A DNA stretch of 64,000 bases from NCBI GenBank assembly GCA_009599575.1, contig VWND01000005.1, positions 1,426,001 through 1,490,000 of the forward strand, in the 5' to 3' direction. This DNA comes from Blumeriella jaapii. Lineage: Eukaryota > Ascomycota > Leotiomycetes > Helotiales > Drepanopezizaceae. A program made the position numbers and the translations under genes. The notes beneath the pieces are model-generated. The model was not told the origin of the DNA, did not search any database, and saw only the letters and a list, made by a program, of their open reading frames with translations. Of this stretch, positions 22,834-32,935 are shown one piece after another. How positions within the stretch are numbered: position 1 is the stretch's first letter; every line of letters starts with the position of its first letter.

Positions 22834-25381
22834 TTTAATTGCTTTTTTTCTAGAAATCAGCTTGAAAACGTATATAATAATCTGGCAGATGGAAATTGGG
22901 TAAGCAATAGATTGAGAGATTTGTTTTCGAATTGGTCGTTTAAAAGGTTTAGAAAATGGCTTGTTTGAATTATCGATTATATTAAATTAAAAGGCTATCG
23001 CGGCGAAGACTTTTTTTCGGTTTTTGGTGTAATTGTTTTTTGTAAAACGAAAAAGCTGTTTTAACGAAAAAAAAAAAAAAAAAAAAAAATAATAAAAAAA
23101 AAATCGGCAGCTTGGAAAAGTAGTGTAATTTTTTATATTATTTTATTAGCGTCGCTATCGAAATTGGCACCGCGAATGAAATTCGACTTTTTCGCGTTTC
23201 GCATAACGTCGTAAATCTGCTATAATTAATTAAAATTCTTATTACGTTTTACAGCGTCGTTTTGATGGCGAGATTAAATTTTTCGAAAATGCAAATAAAA
23301 AACTTTAATATAACGAGCGTAAAAAGCTATGAAAAAATAAGACTTCGGCTAATAAAGCTTGCGTTTATTATAGTTTAATAAAACTTAATATTCGGCTAAC
23401 CAAGCTTTTTTTAGAATTATATTATGATTTCCGAGATTAGTAATTAAAAAAAAAGTAAACGATTGTATTCGATTGTTAATAATAAAATTGAAAAGCGTAA
23501 AATGTGTAATTAAATGGCTACGAGTTTTATTATACTTTTTTATAAAAAAAAAAGCCGGGAAAAATTAAATCAAAAGTTTTAAAAAGAAAAAAAAAAACTT
23601 AATTAGCGCCGAATCGATTAACGCATAACCGTTCGTTCTAAAGTCGGCGAGCGTTTTTATTTTATACGAAAAGCTATTTTTAATAAATATAACGAGAATT
23701 GTTAATAAATCGTTATTAAAAAGCTTTCGAACGTTAAAATAACGCATATCGCGCAATACGTTTAAAAAAAAGGCTTTGCTTAGGCTTAAGCGTTTTTTCG
23801 ATTAGCGGAAAAGCTTTCGATTTTTTCGTATGCGTTTTGAAAGTCGTTTGGAAAAAGGTTTTCGTTTTTATTATTATTATTAAAAGGCGAATTTTCGGCC
23901 GGCTCGACTTCGTTTATATTTATCAGCCTGAAAAGGCTTTTGGATAGAACCGAAGGTCGGCTCGTAAAAAGTCGTGCAGATTAGCCTCGAATTTTTTAAT
24001 ATAAAATAAAAAACGAGCGTTGTCGTTGATCCGATCGAAAAGAAAAAACGCTAGAAAAGGCGTTTTAACGTAGAAAAAAAGAAAAAACAAAAGGCTAAAA
24101 AAAAGCTTATGAAGTATTGGAACGATTTTCGTACGTACGATTTGATTCGTAGTACGCTTTGGTTAAAGATTTACTATTTTAATAAATAATAGATTTGGTT
24201 AAAAAGCGATTCGCGTATAAAATTCGTTCGGCTAATTGATTTTGTTTTTTTTAACGGACGGCGGTAAGCTAATTTTTAAAAATCGTTGTACGCGTTTATT
24301 TTAAATGTAGCTTTTTTCGTAAACGCTTTGGTATTTTGTCGCGAAGGGCGTTTCGAAGCTGTTTGTCGGTTTGTATTTAAACGTTCGCTGCGAAAATAAA
24401 AAATCGCAGGTAAAATTGCTAAAAATCGTCGTGCGTATTTATTATAAGCATTTTAAATTCGTTTTCGGCTTTTTAAACGTCGGAAAAATCGGCTAAAAAA
24501 TCGGCAATTTTTTTTATTAATTTTTCGAAAAATATAAGGTCGGAACGGTTTAAAATACGCGAAGTTAAGAATTTCTTTGCCACGCCTTCGGTTTAATCGA
24601 ATATGTAATTTTTGCGAGATCGATCGCTAGCGAAATAATCGTAGTAAAGTTCGAAGTTGTCGAAAACTTTAGTTTTTTAATAGCGTGCTTTATAATTTTT
24701 ATTATTATTTAATTTAAATTCAAGATTCGAAACGCGTTTTATACGAGCTAGTCGAAAATTAGCAAATAAATAGGAATTATAGCGTTTAAAAAGCGCGCTA
24801 AAGTTTTGGCCGTTATAAAAAGATTTAAAAAGAATTCGCGAAAAGCGTGGAAGTTAATTTGCAGCGTTTGTTGGTTGAAATAAAACGTTGCGAGAAAAGA
24901 AAAAAGCAGCAGATTCGCGACTGGCAGAGGCACGTTCGATGAATTTTATCAAACGCTTTGATTAAAAGGTCTGTCGTAGTCGTATAGTTTTCAGAAATTG
25001 TCGTTTATGTTTTTGCGCTTTTTTCAGTTGATTTTGCAAAAGTTTTAACTGAATGCTTTTAGCGTTAGATTGTAAAAAAATGGTTGGCGCTCTGCCCTTT
25101 CCTTTGTTCTTTTTTCTTCGAAAGAAGGATTGTTTTTCAGAAAAAAAAGCTTCTGAGGGAGGCTGTTTTTTCGCTGATTAAAAAGAAAAGGGAGATTAAA
25201 GTGTAATAGCAGGAGCTGAAAAGCTCTGTTAAAAAAAAAATCGTTAAACAAAAGCCATTTTTCGCGAAGTGCGGAAATAAGCTTTTTTACGACCGGTCGA
25301 TTATTTTGGTGTGATTCGTAAAGAATTCGAGGGGAAAAATAGTTTACGCCGTCGCTAGCGTAGAAAAAAAGTTGTTGATAA

Positions 25382-25650
25382 TATAACGATTTAATTAATC
25401 GGAAGGCTAGGAGATCAGTTAATTGGTCGCCGAGTTTATATAATATAAAAAACGAGCTTTTGATTTTGTAATAAAAATATTTACTTAAAATCAATAACTG
25501 CAGAAGGCAGAAGTTGCTAAAAGAAAAGAGCCTTATATATATAAATAGTTTCCATAGTTGATAGAGAGACCCACCAGGAGACCAGGGAGCTTACAGCTAT
25601 ACGTAGTTGCTGGGGTGACACGAGAGGTGGCAACAGAGTGAATCGTTACA
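25382..25650 (-). repeat. 5' LTR of the gypsy element (right copy)
   Basis: 269 bp; on the minus strand it begins TGTAACGATTCACTC, with the canonical TG intact, and ends with a mutated CA. The outer ~110 bp (25540-25650) keep GC-rich sequence such as CCACCAGGAGACCAGGGAG, whereas the inner half is AT-converted like the body of the element. Confidence 0.92.
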
Positions 25651-27500
25651 ATTTTCGGCCGAAAAAAAATAAACTTCGCCACTTTTTGTATATAATCTCG
25701 AATTCGATTTTTCTTCGTTTTATTGCTTTTACGAGCTTGGACTCCGAGATTCGTAAGCTGTTTCTTTTGCTTATTACAAGCTTGAGTAAAAGCTTTTTCG
25801 GCCTTTCGTAAAGCTAGCGTTTTTTCTGCTGCTTCTCGAATTTTAATCTTTTCTTTAAAATCGCGAACCGAAGCAGAAAAGCCTCCTTTGTAAATACTCC
25901 GCCGTGATATGTTTTTGCGTTTCGAGCTTTCTATAGCTTTTTGTTATAAAAATATATTTTGCATTGCAATCAATTAAGCTTTTTGTAATCCTATCGATAC
26001 AGTATTCATAATCTTTTTGAAAACAGCTTTCGTATCGTCTGAAAACAGTATAAAATCTCTGTTTTTTAAATAAATTCAAAACTGTAAACGTTGACTATAG
26101 TTCGGCTTCGTTAAAACGGTTTGAAAGCAAAACTAAAAAATCCATTTCGTCTTTTTCTTCTTCTGATTAATCCAAAAACCTCTTTTTACCCTTATAACTG
26201 CGTATTTTCTTTAATCCGGCTTTGCACGAAACAGGCCACATGCCAAAGGTTCTCCAAGCGTCGCGTATTATATATTATTGCATAGCGTTTTTAACAAATT
26301 TGCTTTAAATCCCGAAAGAAAAAAATAATCGTATATTTAAAATCGAAGCTTCGCATAGCCGATTATATAACAGAAACGTAGTAATGTTTCCAAGGGCGAA
26401 ATACACCGACGTCTAAAAGCTGAAAAGCGTGTGTAAAATGGCTAGGAAACCAAAAACAGTATATATAAGCTTCCTTTAGCTTTAATACGAATAAATCGTA
26501 TTTATGCGATTCGTAGCCGTCTAATAAAAGCAATTTCCACGCTTTATCTGGTTCAAAAATATATATAAGCAATCAAATAATCGGCGTAGCGTAAAATAAT
26601 TTCGTTATTAATATAACTAATAAAAAAGCAATCTAATTGCTCATTTCCTATTAATTCGTCTCGAATCCAATTGGCCATAATCTTCGTTCCAAAAATAATA
26701 ATATACGGCGGCAAAGTCTTTTCCCCCGTCTCCTCGAATAATTTCGATTATTATAAGCGATTTGCGATTAAAAAAAAAACCTGTATACATTTCTTTGACC
26801 GCAATAAAAACGATTATATATTTCCCCCGGAAAGCAGCCAACCCGAGCGCCAAATTCGTCCATATTAAATATCTTCTTCGGCGAATCGATATTATAACGC
26901 GTTATATCTTTTTCTAGCTGAATAAACCAAGCTTGTATATCTTTTTCGGTATGCGAATCGAAACGTATGCGTTCAATCGGCTTTATGCGAATAATATAAA
27001 GGTCGGAGTTGTTTTTTCAGCCAATTGCGAAACCAGCGTAAAAAAACCGAAGAAAAAAAAGTGTTTGCGCCTATAATAATATTAAAATAGCTATAGCTTA
27101 TATTTAATAACTTACAAATCGTAAATAATTAACTGCATAAAAAAACCATAATACTAGTTGCGCCTATTCCGAGCTCCTATTACTCGTAGCAATATTAACG
27201 AATAGCTTTTTTTTATTCTGGAAGCAACGCTTTATTATGGCCATTATACCCGTTATAATAACCTTACGAGTTCTTCTTTTTTATATTCAATCTATAAACT
27301 AATTTGCGCAATAATCCTTCTTTCACGCCGAAAATACGCGCTACAATAATAGCAAAAGTAATTCGGCTTTCTCTTTCTTCTAAATCGTCGGTTTGGCCAA
27401 ATAACAGCCAGGCTTGCGCGTTTCCGAATGCGATATCGTATGCAATCTTAGTAGTATAAAGGCCGAAATAATTAAACGTTATTTTAAAAGATCCGAATAT
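25651..27500 (-). pseudogene. pogo/Fot1-like transposase, main part, broken
   Basis: Three open fragments (26853-26641, 26572-26363 and 26079-25855), in more than one frame, carry recognisable DDE-transposase pieces: NMDEFGARVG, then the GDGGK segment, then LLLLDGYESH and FQLLDVGVFRPW. In relatives the second motif is LLLDGHGSH, so Gly and His have changed by transitions. The upstream part to 27.5 kb should hold the helix-turn-helix/CENP-B-like DNA-binding domain but is too mutated to read. Confidence 0.75.
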
Positions 27501-27578
27501 GGGTGGTAAAAATTTTTAAATAATAAAAGTATGTGAATTATACGCGTTTACAATGCAAAATTCTCGTTTTTGCTATCT

Positions 27579-27665
27579 GAAATAAAACACTTGGATACAG
27601 TGAAACACTTGCTTTCCCCCACATTATTCGAGTGCCCGCAGAATAAATGTGGGAAGGCAGCCCAC
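27579..27665 (-). repeat. Right terminal inverted repeat of the pogo-like element
   Basis: 87-bp inverted copy of the left end, followed by TA. The outer ~60 bp are identical to the left arm. All seven differences lie in the inner third and are C-to-T when read from the end inward, which is the RIP direction. Confidence 0.9.
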
Positions 27666-28161
27666 TATTATTTCATCAATTGAGATTTATCTGTGCCAGA
27701 AAATCATCAAACTGTTTGTCTTTCTAGCGTTCGATCTTTCGACGAAAAAACTTCTCTCAGGCATCTGGGTAGAAGGCTGTGCCATGCATAGAAAGCATCA
27801 GCCGCGGCTCGTGGAAGTAAACAATCGAATTTCAATCAGACAGCCAGTCTACAATCCCACCGAATGCGATTCATTTTCACCATTTTCATAGCTCGTGGTG
27901 AGTATGGAGATTGTGATGGTGATATGACTTTCGAACAACAATTCGGTTCTGTTTTTCAGACGCTTTTCTGCTACTATGGCTCTACGTCGTGAGCAAACCC
28001 TCAATTGGTGCTTCACACATCATATCACGACTGGAAAAGCTATCCCTCTCTTTAAAAGCAGAGATTCTCCAGAACCCTCCACTCGAAAGGTAGAAAAGCC
28101 CATGTCCATCTATCGACTCTCCCAACAGCCTTTGCCTTCAACGCCAGCAAAGATCTCACAT
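27666..28161. other. Intergenic between transposon and methyltransferase
   Basis: About 500 bp of normal composition, with no supported gene. The plus-strand open frame that begins nearby at 27976 and runs to 29001 is an antisense shadow of the methyltransferase gene. Confidence 0.5.
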
Positions 28162-29148
28162 TCACCTCCTCCTTGCCAGCAGAATCACACTCCCCCATTC
28201 ATTCTCAACCTCCAGATCTCTCCATCTCTTTCCCGCCTTCTCCCACTCCGGCTCAACAGCCCTCATCTCATCAAACATCCTATCCACGATATCACCTCCT
28301 TCTCCCGTATTCCTCTTCTTCTCCCCTTTCCCCTTCCCCTCGCTCCAATTCACGAACGCGCTGAACGTCCGCACATACCCCTCCACCTCCCCCAGCATCA
28401 GCCGCTTCTGCATCAGCACCTCTCCCATACCTTGGCCCTTCCCCTTCCCCTCACTACTCGGCTCATACGTAACCCTCTTCACAGCCTCCCACTCCGCCTC
28501 GGGCGGCACAATGTCCCTGTACAGATTCCGCAAGATGTCGCGCCCCGGCTGCTCCCAACACGGCCCCATCTTCTCCTCCCCATAACAGTACTCATCCAGA
28601 ACCTTCGTTGCGCGCGGGTAGTCTACGAAGTAGTTGTCCCTGTACCCCCAGAACGCCACCGTCCCGCCGCTCCTCACCGTCCGTCCCAGCTCGCCCCAGA
28701 CCCTCCCGTAGTCAAACCAGTGCGCCGCCTGCCCCGCAACAACCATATCCAGCTGCGCGTCGCCCACGAACGACAGATCCTCAGCGGCCGCTGGTCGGAA
28801 CTCCACGTTGCCGTACAGGCCCCTCGGCGTGCTGTCGCGCGCCTGCGCGATCATGGACGCGGAAGGGTCGGTGCCGAGCACGCTCGTGAACGAGGGCGAC
28901 AGCTCGCGGGAGATGAGGCCGTGTCCGCAGCCGAGATCGAGCAGCGATTTCCTCGCCGGGTTGGGGGACGAGGCGTGGAAGGCGAGGACGGTGCGGAATA
29001 GCTGCGGTGGGTAGGTGGGTCGGAAAGTGGCGTAGGAGAGGGCGTTGAAGCCGGACTTTCTGTAGAAGAGACGGTGGTTAGTTGAAAATCGAGTAGAGGG
29101 GAAGAGAGGGGAAGGGAGGGTAGAGCGGGCTTACGCGAAAGTTGCCAT
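28162..29148 (-). CDS. Class I SAM-dependent methyltransferase (TMT1/Crg1-like)
   Basis: Predicted 303-aa methyltransferase with a class I Rossmann fold. Exon 1 is tiny (29148-29135, encoding MATFA), then a 75-nt intron (29134-29060; GTAAGC/CTACAG), then exon 2 to 28162; the sum is 304 codons. N-terminal SGFNALSYATFRPTYPP is typical of fungal members related to trans-aconitate methyltransferase Tmt1 and Crg1. Motif I is LLDLGCGHG at about residues 44-52, motif II LGTDPSASMI, and post-motif AAEDL and LDMVVAGQAAHWFD follow. The C-terminal half contains lysine/glycine-rich low-complexity insertions (EGKGKGQGMGE and EGKGKGEKKRNTGEGG). The small-molecule substrate is unknown; it could be an organic acid, a lipid precursor or a toxicant. 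Confidence 0.9.
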
Positions 29149-30834
29149 TCTGATTCTGCTTCTGTTATTATTATAGGGAAGTTGCAGATGCTACTCGAAA
29201 ATGGTAGAGAATCTGGTGCATATAGACGGAGAGGGGTGGTTGCTTTGCTCTTGATATACAACTTGGGTTCGTGCCCACAAGCGGCCGAATGGGTCGTTCG
29301 ATCTCGTATCTACAGAATCGCCCGATATGTTGATGTCAAACAATTGAATAGACCAGAGTCTATGCCGTAAGTATGCGTTTGAATAGTCACCCTTCGATTT
29401 GTCGATGCACAAGATAGTTTGAGGTCAGACGTGATCTTGAATTTCAGCCTCGCTAACGACCTCGGCCTGTCAGCCTTATCTTGGCATTGGCAAAAGGACT
29501 TGGCATTTATCTGCAGCTCTTTTATTGTTGCCAACAGCCTGGCCAAACATTTCCTTCAAGATGCTATTATCTTTTCTATTATCTTATTCACGATATCTAC
29601 ACGTCTAAAGAGAAAATAGCTTAGAAAACCGAGCTGGTTTTTCTTTCTCTCACACCGACTTTCGACAGAAGCAGGGCGAAAATCAACACGAGATCGCAGC
29701 TGCACAGTTTCATGGTAGCCCATAATTGCTCACCCTGCTCAAAGGTAGATTTGTGGCCTCGCGATCTACGAATCAGGACTGCTTTCTCCTCGTATCTGCT
29801 TTTCAGTTTGTTTTGGTTGCAACCCCAGAATAGCCGAGTCAGAAAACCTCTAGGGGCTCAAGCGAGTTCCCAAAGAGGTAGGCACACTCGAATGCATAAC
29901 CGTGGATTGGGACACGGTGTTAACCAAAATCGCAGGTCAGCGCAGTCATCTTGTCGATAATACGCTTGCACGTCTGTCGCAACATTACTCAGTTTGCGTT
30001 TTCGAATCATTTAATGACACCTTTTAAAGAGAACTTTGGCTAATCATTTATACTTAAACAAAAAAAGATTTGTGATTGTAGAAGTATGATTGTACATATC
30101 CGCAAAGATCATCTTGACATAGGCCTCAGATGTTGATCGTCTTATATTTATGGTCAGTAACCGGAGCATTGCTGGTCCCAGAACATGATAGCAACCGGCT
30201 TTTCACGGAGCTGATACATTCAAATCTAGCCAGTGTATCTCTAAGAAGAGGAGACGGACCAATATTGACCGATTCTTGGAGACCTGCAAATAGTAAAAGA
30301 CAAATGCCGATACAACTTCATGAAGACATCCTATTATGCATATATCTTACAGCATATTAAGATAAGTTAGTTTCAAGGACAGTACTGCGAGAAGCTTTAT
30401 TGTGTAAGAAAGTGGTTGCACGCTAGCTCAGAGGCGATCATAACAAGAAAGGATACGCTATGAATAAAAAGATTGTTGAAGTGGCTCTACTGTATTATTA
30501 CTATTTTTTGTCAACTCAATTACACTTATCTGAAAAAGGTGCTCTAAGTACTCATTTGATAATCATGAAAAGCCTGAGTAGCATTGGACTGCTGAGCGTC
30601 CCGATGTGCGACGGCAAGAAAACGAGATCCTAATCACTCACATAGAGCCTCCATTGCTCGAGATCCCTTTGATTAATAAGTGATGCTATATACGTTTATG
30701 GGCATGAGTAAGATACAGATTAGCCGAGGTTCTACCATCCCCACAATCTGTTCTGTGCTAAGGTCTCCCCTCCAATTTATCTCGACATCTGCCTATTCCT
30801 ATAATTGACACAGTCTCTCTATAAAATTTCGAAA
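29149..30834. other. Intergenic, 1.7 kb
   Basis: Contains the divergent promoters of the methyltransferase and the CoA-binding protein. Short open frames at 29419, 29712 and 30130 on the plus strand have no domain or intron support. A pyrimidine-rich stretch ending in an AAAATGG start context precedes the CoA-binding gene. Confidence 0.45.
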
Positions 30835-31385
30835 ATGGCGACAGAAGCAGCAGCTCGTGCATTCTTCTCCGCGCCCCAATTCGCGGTCGTAGGGGCATCC
30901 AGCGATCCCACGAAATTCGGCCACAAGAGTACGGACCTACTTACCCCTCCACCCCTCCCTTTCCTACACCTTATTTATGTTGACAAAACGCAGTCTTCAC
31001 CTGGTACACCCACCACAACCTCCCCGTAACACCCATCAATCCATCTTCCGCCGAAATCAAAGCATTCCCGCCCTACCCCGACTTGGAAATCAAGTCCTAC
31101 CCGACGCTACCCAATCTCTCTGCGCTGCCCGACCCTGCCCAGACCTCTGTCTCCATCATCACGCCTCCGAAGGTCACTAAGGCGGTGCTGGAAGAGGCGA
31201 AGAGGCTGGGCGTGCACGGAGTGTGGCTGCAACCTGGGAGCTTTGACGATGAGCTGTTGCAGTATGCCCTGAGGGAGTTCAAGGCGGCTGTTGGCGGTAA
31301 TGGAGGACGTGGACACGAGGGGTGGTGTGTGTTGGTCGATGGCGAGAAGGCTGCTAAGGAGGCCGGCAAGAGCTTCAAGTTGTGA
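30835..31385 (+). CDS. CoA-binding domain protein (YccU-like)
   Basis: 161-aa single-domain protein of the CoA_binding (Rossmann-like) family, similar to bacterial YccU and to many fungal CoA-binding proteins. Exon 1 is 30835-30928, the intron 65 nt (30929-30993; GTACGG/ACGCAG), and exon 2 is 30994-31385; the total is 162 codons. The nucleotide-binding start FAVVGASSDPTKFGHKIF spans the splice junction. It is followed by LPVTPINP, SIITPPKVT and GVHGVWLQPGSFDDELLQYA, which are the conserved family blocks. The gene is convergent with the secreted-protein gene. Its biochemical role is not established for the family; binding of CoA or acyl-CoA is inferred from the fold. Confidence 0.93.
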
Positions 31386-32323
31386 AGGACCACAAACGAC
31401 TTGGGAACTTCAACTCTGCTATACACATTGTGGCGATTGAATGCAGCAGCAGTGGGTCACGTTAAGACATTTCAAATTTGCACATCCCAATGCTTATGAA
31501 ATCGCTCTGCGTATGCCAAACAGCGCATTCAGAGATGCTTTCACCCATAGGTATGTTTATCACGGTCCTTGTTGCCCGAGTAGTACTTTTCGGCTATCTA
31601 TGGGACTGATAATCGCGGCTAAGGCAAGGCTCTGAGATTCAGTATAGTAGACTTTTTTACCAGATGGTTAACAGTCTAGGGACCGTAAGACCATCTACGA
31701 TCAGAGGTGTTTATTATCTACAAACATTGCCTATCGATGTAGTAAACGTCACGCGAACCGAAAGAGTTCGAGTTTTTTTCTTATTTCCTTTTGCCCCTTC
31801 TTGCCCTCGGATATTCTGCTTAGTATTTCTCTTTGTTTGCCTTGACTTGTTTTTTGTGCGACATTTGAACTGATTGGAGGTCTTTTTCTTTTGCCTGGAC
31901 TAGACTCGTTGCTTTTCCTTTCTAATACTAGGAGTAGTAACAACATTTCATTTTCGTTTTTTTTCGCGGTCTCTTTCGGCTTTGTGATTCATGTTCTGCG
32001 CATTCTAGATTTAAAGATCACCTCGCCTAGGTGTATTGATATTCTCGCTTCTGTAGGATCTCCTACTGTGATAGATTCTTTGATAGTCATGAAAACGAAG
32101 AAACCTTTATGTGGGATCTAGCCGCAATGCCATTATAATTTATTCCATCTAAGTAATTCTACCTAATCGAGAGCCTTTAAAGAAAGTGTTTATAGCTTAT
32201 TTCCAAATGAAAATTATCAAGAGCTGCATTGCAACACCACCAGAAAAATCAAAATTAAATCTCAATCCCAAAAAACATCATCCTTTTTTTCAATTTTCCT
32301 TTTCCCAGCACCCAATCAAGCAT
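31386..32323. other. Intergenic between convergent genes
   Basis: No supported coding sequence. It holds the 3' flanks of the CoA-binding and secreted-protein genes, with several T-rich stretches that would suit transcript 3' ends. Confidence 0.45.
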
Positions 32324-32935
32324 CTAAGCATGACAATAAACCTCAGTGATAGTCTGGGGAGGTCCAACGGCCCATTTGTCGGCCGCCAATCTCGCGAGCG
32401 TAGCCGAGCCATCCACAAATTTGAACACACAGTTGGAGGCCAGAGCATCAAAGCTCGAAACCAAGGTACTGATACTCAAAACGTTGTTCGTCTTGACGAC
32501 GCTCCCATCCAGTGGAATAGTGATATCGTAGAAGGCGCCGTTGACGGGATCCGCGCCCTGGAACTCAATCACGATGCTGGATGGCGGGGGAGTGGGAGGG
32601 GTGTAGCCGGAGGTGCAAGAGATGGACGTGACGGTCTGGGGAGGGCCGACGGTCCAGGTCCCTGGGGGTCCGGAGACGAGGGCGGGCGGGTAGTCGACTG
32701 TGTTAAGGACGCACTCGGAGGCGATGTTGATGGAGCTGGAGGAGACGGAAGAGATGGAGAGGGCGTTGTTGGTGTAGGTTAGAGTGCCGTCGAGGGGGAC
32801 GGTAAGAGAATATTGCGCGTCTGCTGCACCATGAAAGACGATCTCAGCACCGGCAATGGAGGTGCGCCCTGTGAGGGGTGCGGCATGGGTGAGAGCCAGC
32901 CCCGAGGCGACACTGAGAATGTTGGAGAGCTGCAT
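32324..32935 (-). CDS. Small secreted protein with two tandem homologous domains
   Basis: Intronless, 203 aa. A signal peptide (MQLSNILSVASGLALTHA, cleavage likely before APLTG) is followed by two copies of an ~80-residue unit, about 31-107 and 121-201, joined by a proline-rich linker (YTPPTPPPSS). The copies share a V/I-PLDG element (46-50 and 140-144), TNNxLSIS (55-62 and 149-156), VGPPQTxT (96-103 and 190-197) and two cysteines each (75/107 and 169/201). The matching spacing suggests one disulphide per domain. No catalytic motif is visible. An in-frame extension upstream of the chosen ATG lacks another ATG and would bury the signal peptide. It may be a cell-surface or effector-like protein, but this is inference from secretion, size and cysteines only. 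Confidence 0.82.
   Translation of the reverse strand: MQLSNILSVASGLALTHAAPLTGRTSIAGAEIVFHGAADAQYSLTVPLDGTLTYTNNALSISSVSSSSINIASECVLNTVDYPPALVSGPPGTWTVGPPQTVTSISCTSGYTPPTPPPSSIVIEFQGADPVNGAFYDITIPLDGSVVKTNNVLSISTLVSSFDALASNCVFKFVDGSATLARLAADKWAVGPPQTITEVYCHA

Larger units (their letters stand above)
19247..25650 (-). mobile_element. Ty3/gypsy LTR retrotransposon, RIP-inactivated
   Basis: Complete element of 6,404 bp with two 269-bp LTRs and an exact 5-bp target duplication, ATTTT, at 19242-19246 and 25651-25655. It is transcribed leftwards: the 5' LTR is the right copy, followed by the gag region, reverse transcriptase (around 22.8-22.1 kb), RNase H and integrase (around 21.2 kb down). A purine-rich tract, GGACGAGGGGATAA read on the minus strand, abuts the left LTR and fits a polypurine tract. 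The pol order RT before integrase and the motifs place it in Ty3/gypsy. Extreme AT content, TAA/TAG stops and loss of CpA identify RIP. Nested inside the pogo-like transposon, it is the younger insertion. Confidence 0.93.
18797..27665 (-). mobile_element. pogo/Fot1-like Tc1-mariner DNA transposon, interrupted by a gypsy element
   Basis: The ends are inverted copies of one another (18797-18883 and 27665-27579) and both outer flanks are TA, the target duplication of Tc1/mariner-type elements. Inside, minus-strand fragments match a pogo/Fot1 DDE transposase. A first-aspartate motif NMDEFGARVG lies at about 26880-26850. A middle part containing NRKSLIIIEIIRGDGGK follows. The LLLLDGYESH second-aspartate motif and the FQLLDVGVFRPWK segment lie at 26520-26380. 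Stops and frame changes throughout make it dead. The element without the inner insertion would be about 2.47 kb, a normal size for this group. The Ty3/gypsy insertion 19247-25650 separates the last ~450 bp from the rest. The right part is AT-enriched by RIP; the left 450 bp is much less so. Confidence 0.88.

Noticed and set aside
23066..23104. Long A-rich tract as a possible LINE poly-A tail
   Set aside because: It lies inside the gypsy element between its LTRs, with no LINE sequence beside it; it is a RIP-produced or internal A-rich patch.
27976..29001. Long plus-strand open frame of 341 codons
   Set aside because: It lies exactly antisense to the methyltransferase gene; its protein is proline/arginine-rich low-complexity with no domain, while the minus strand carries clear SAM-binding motifs.
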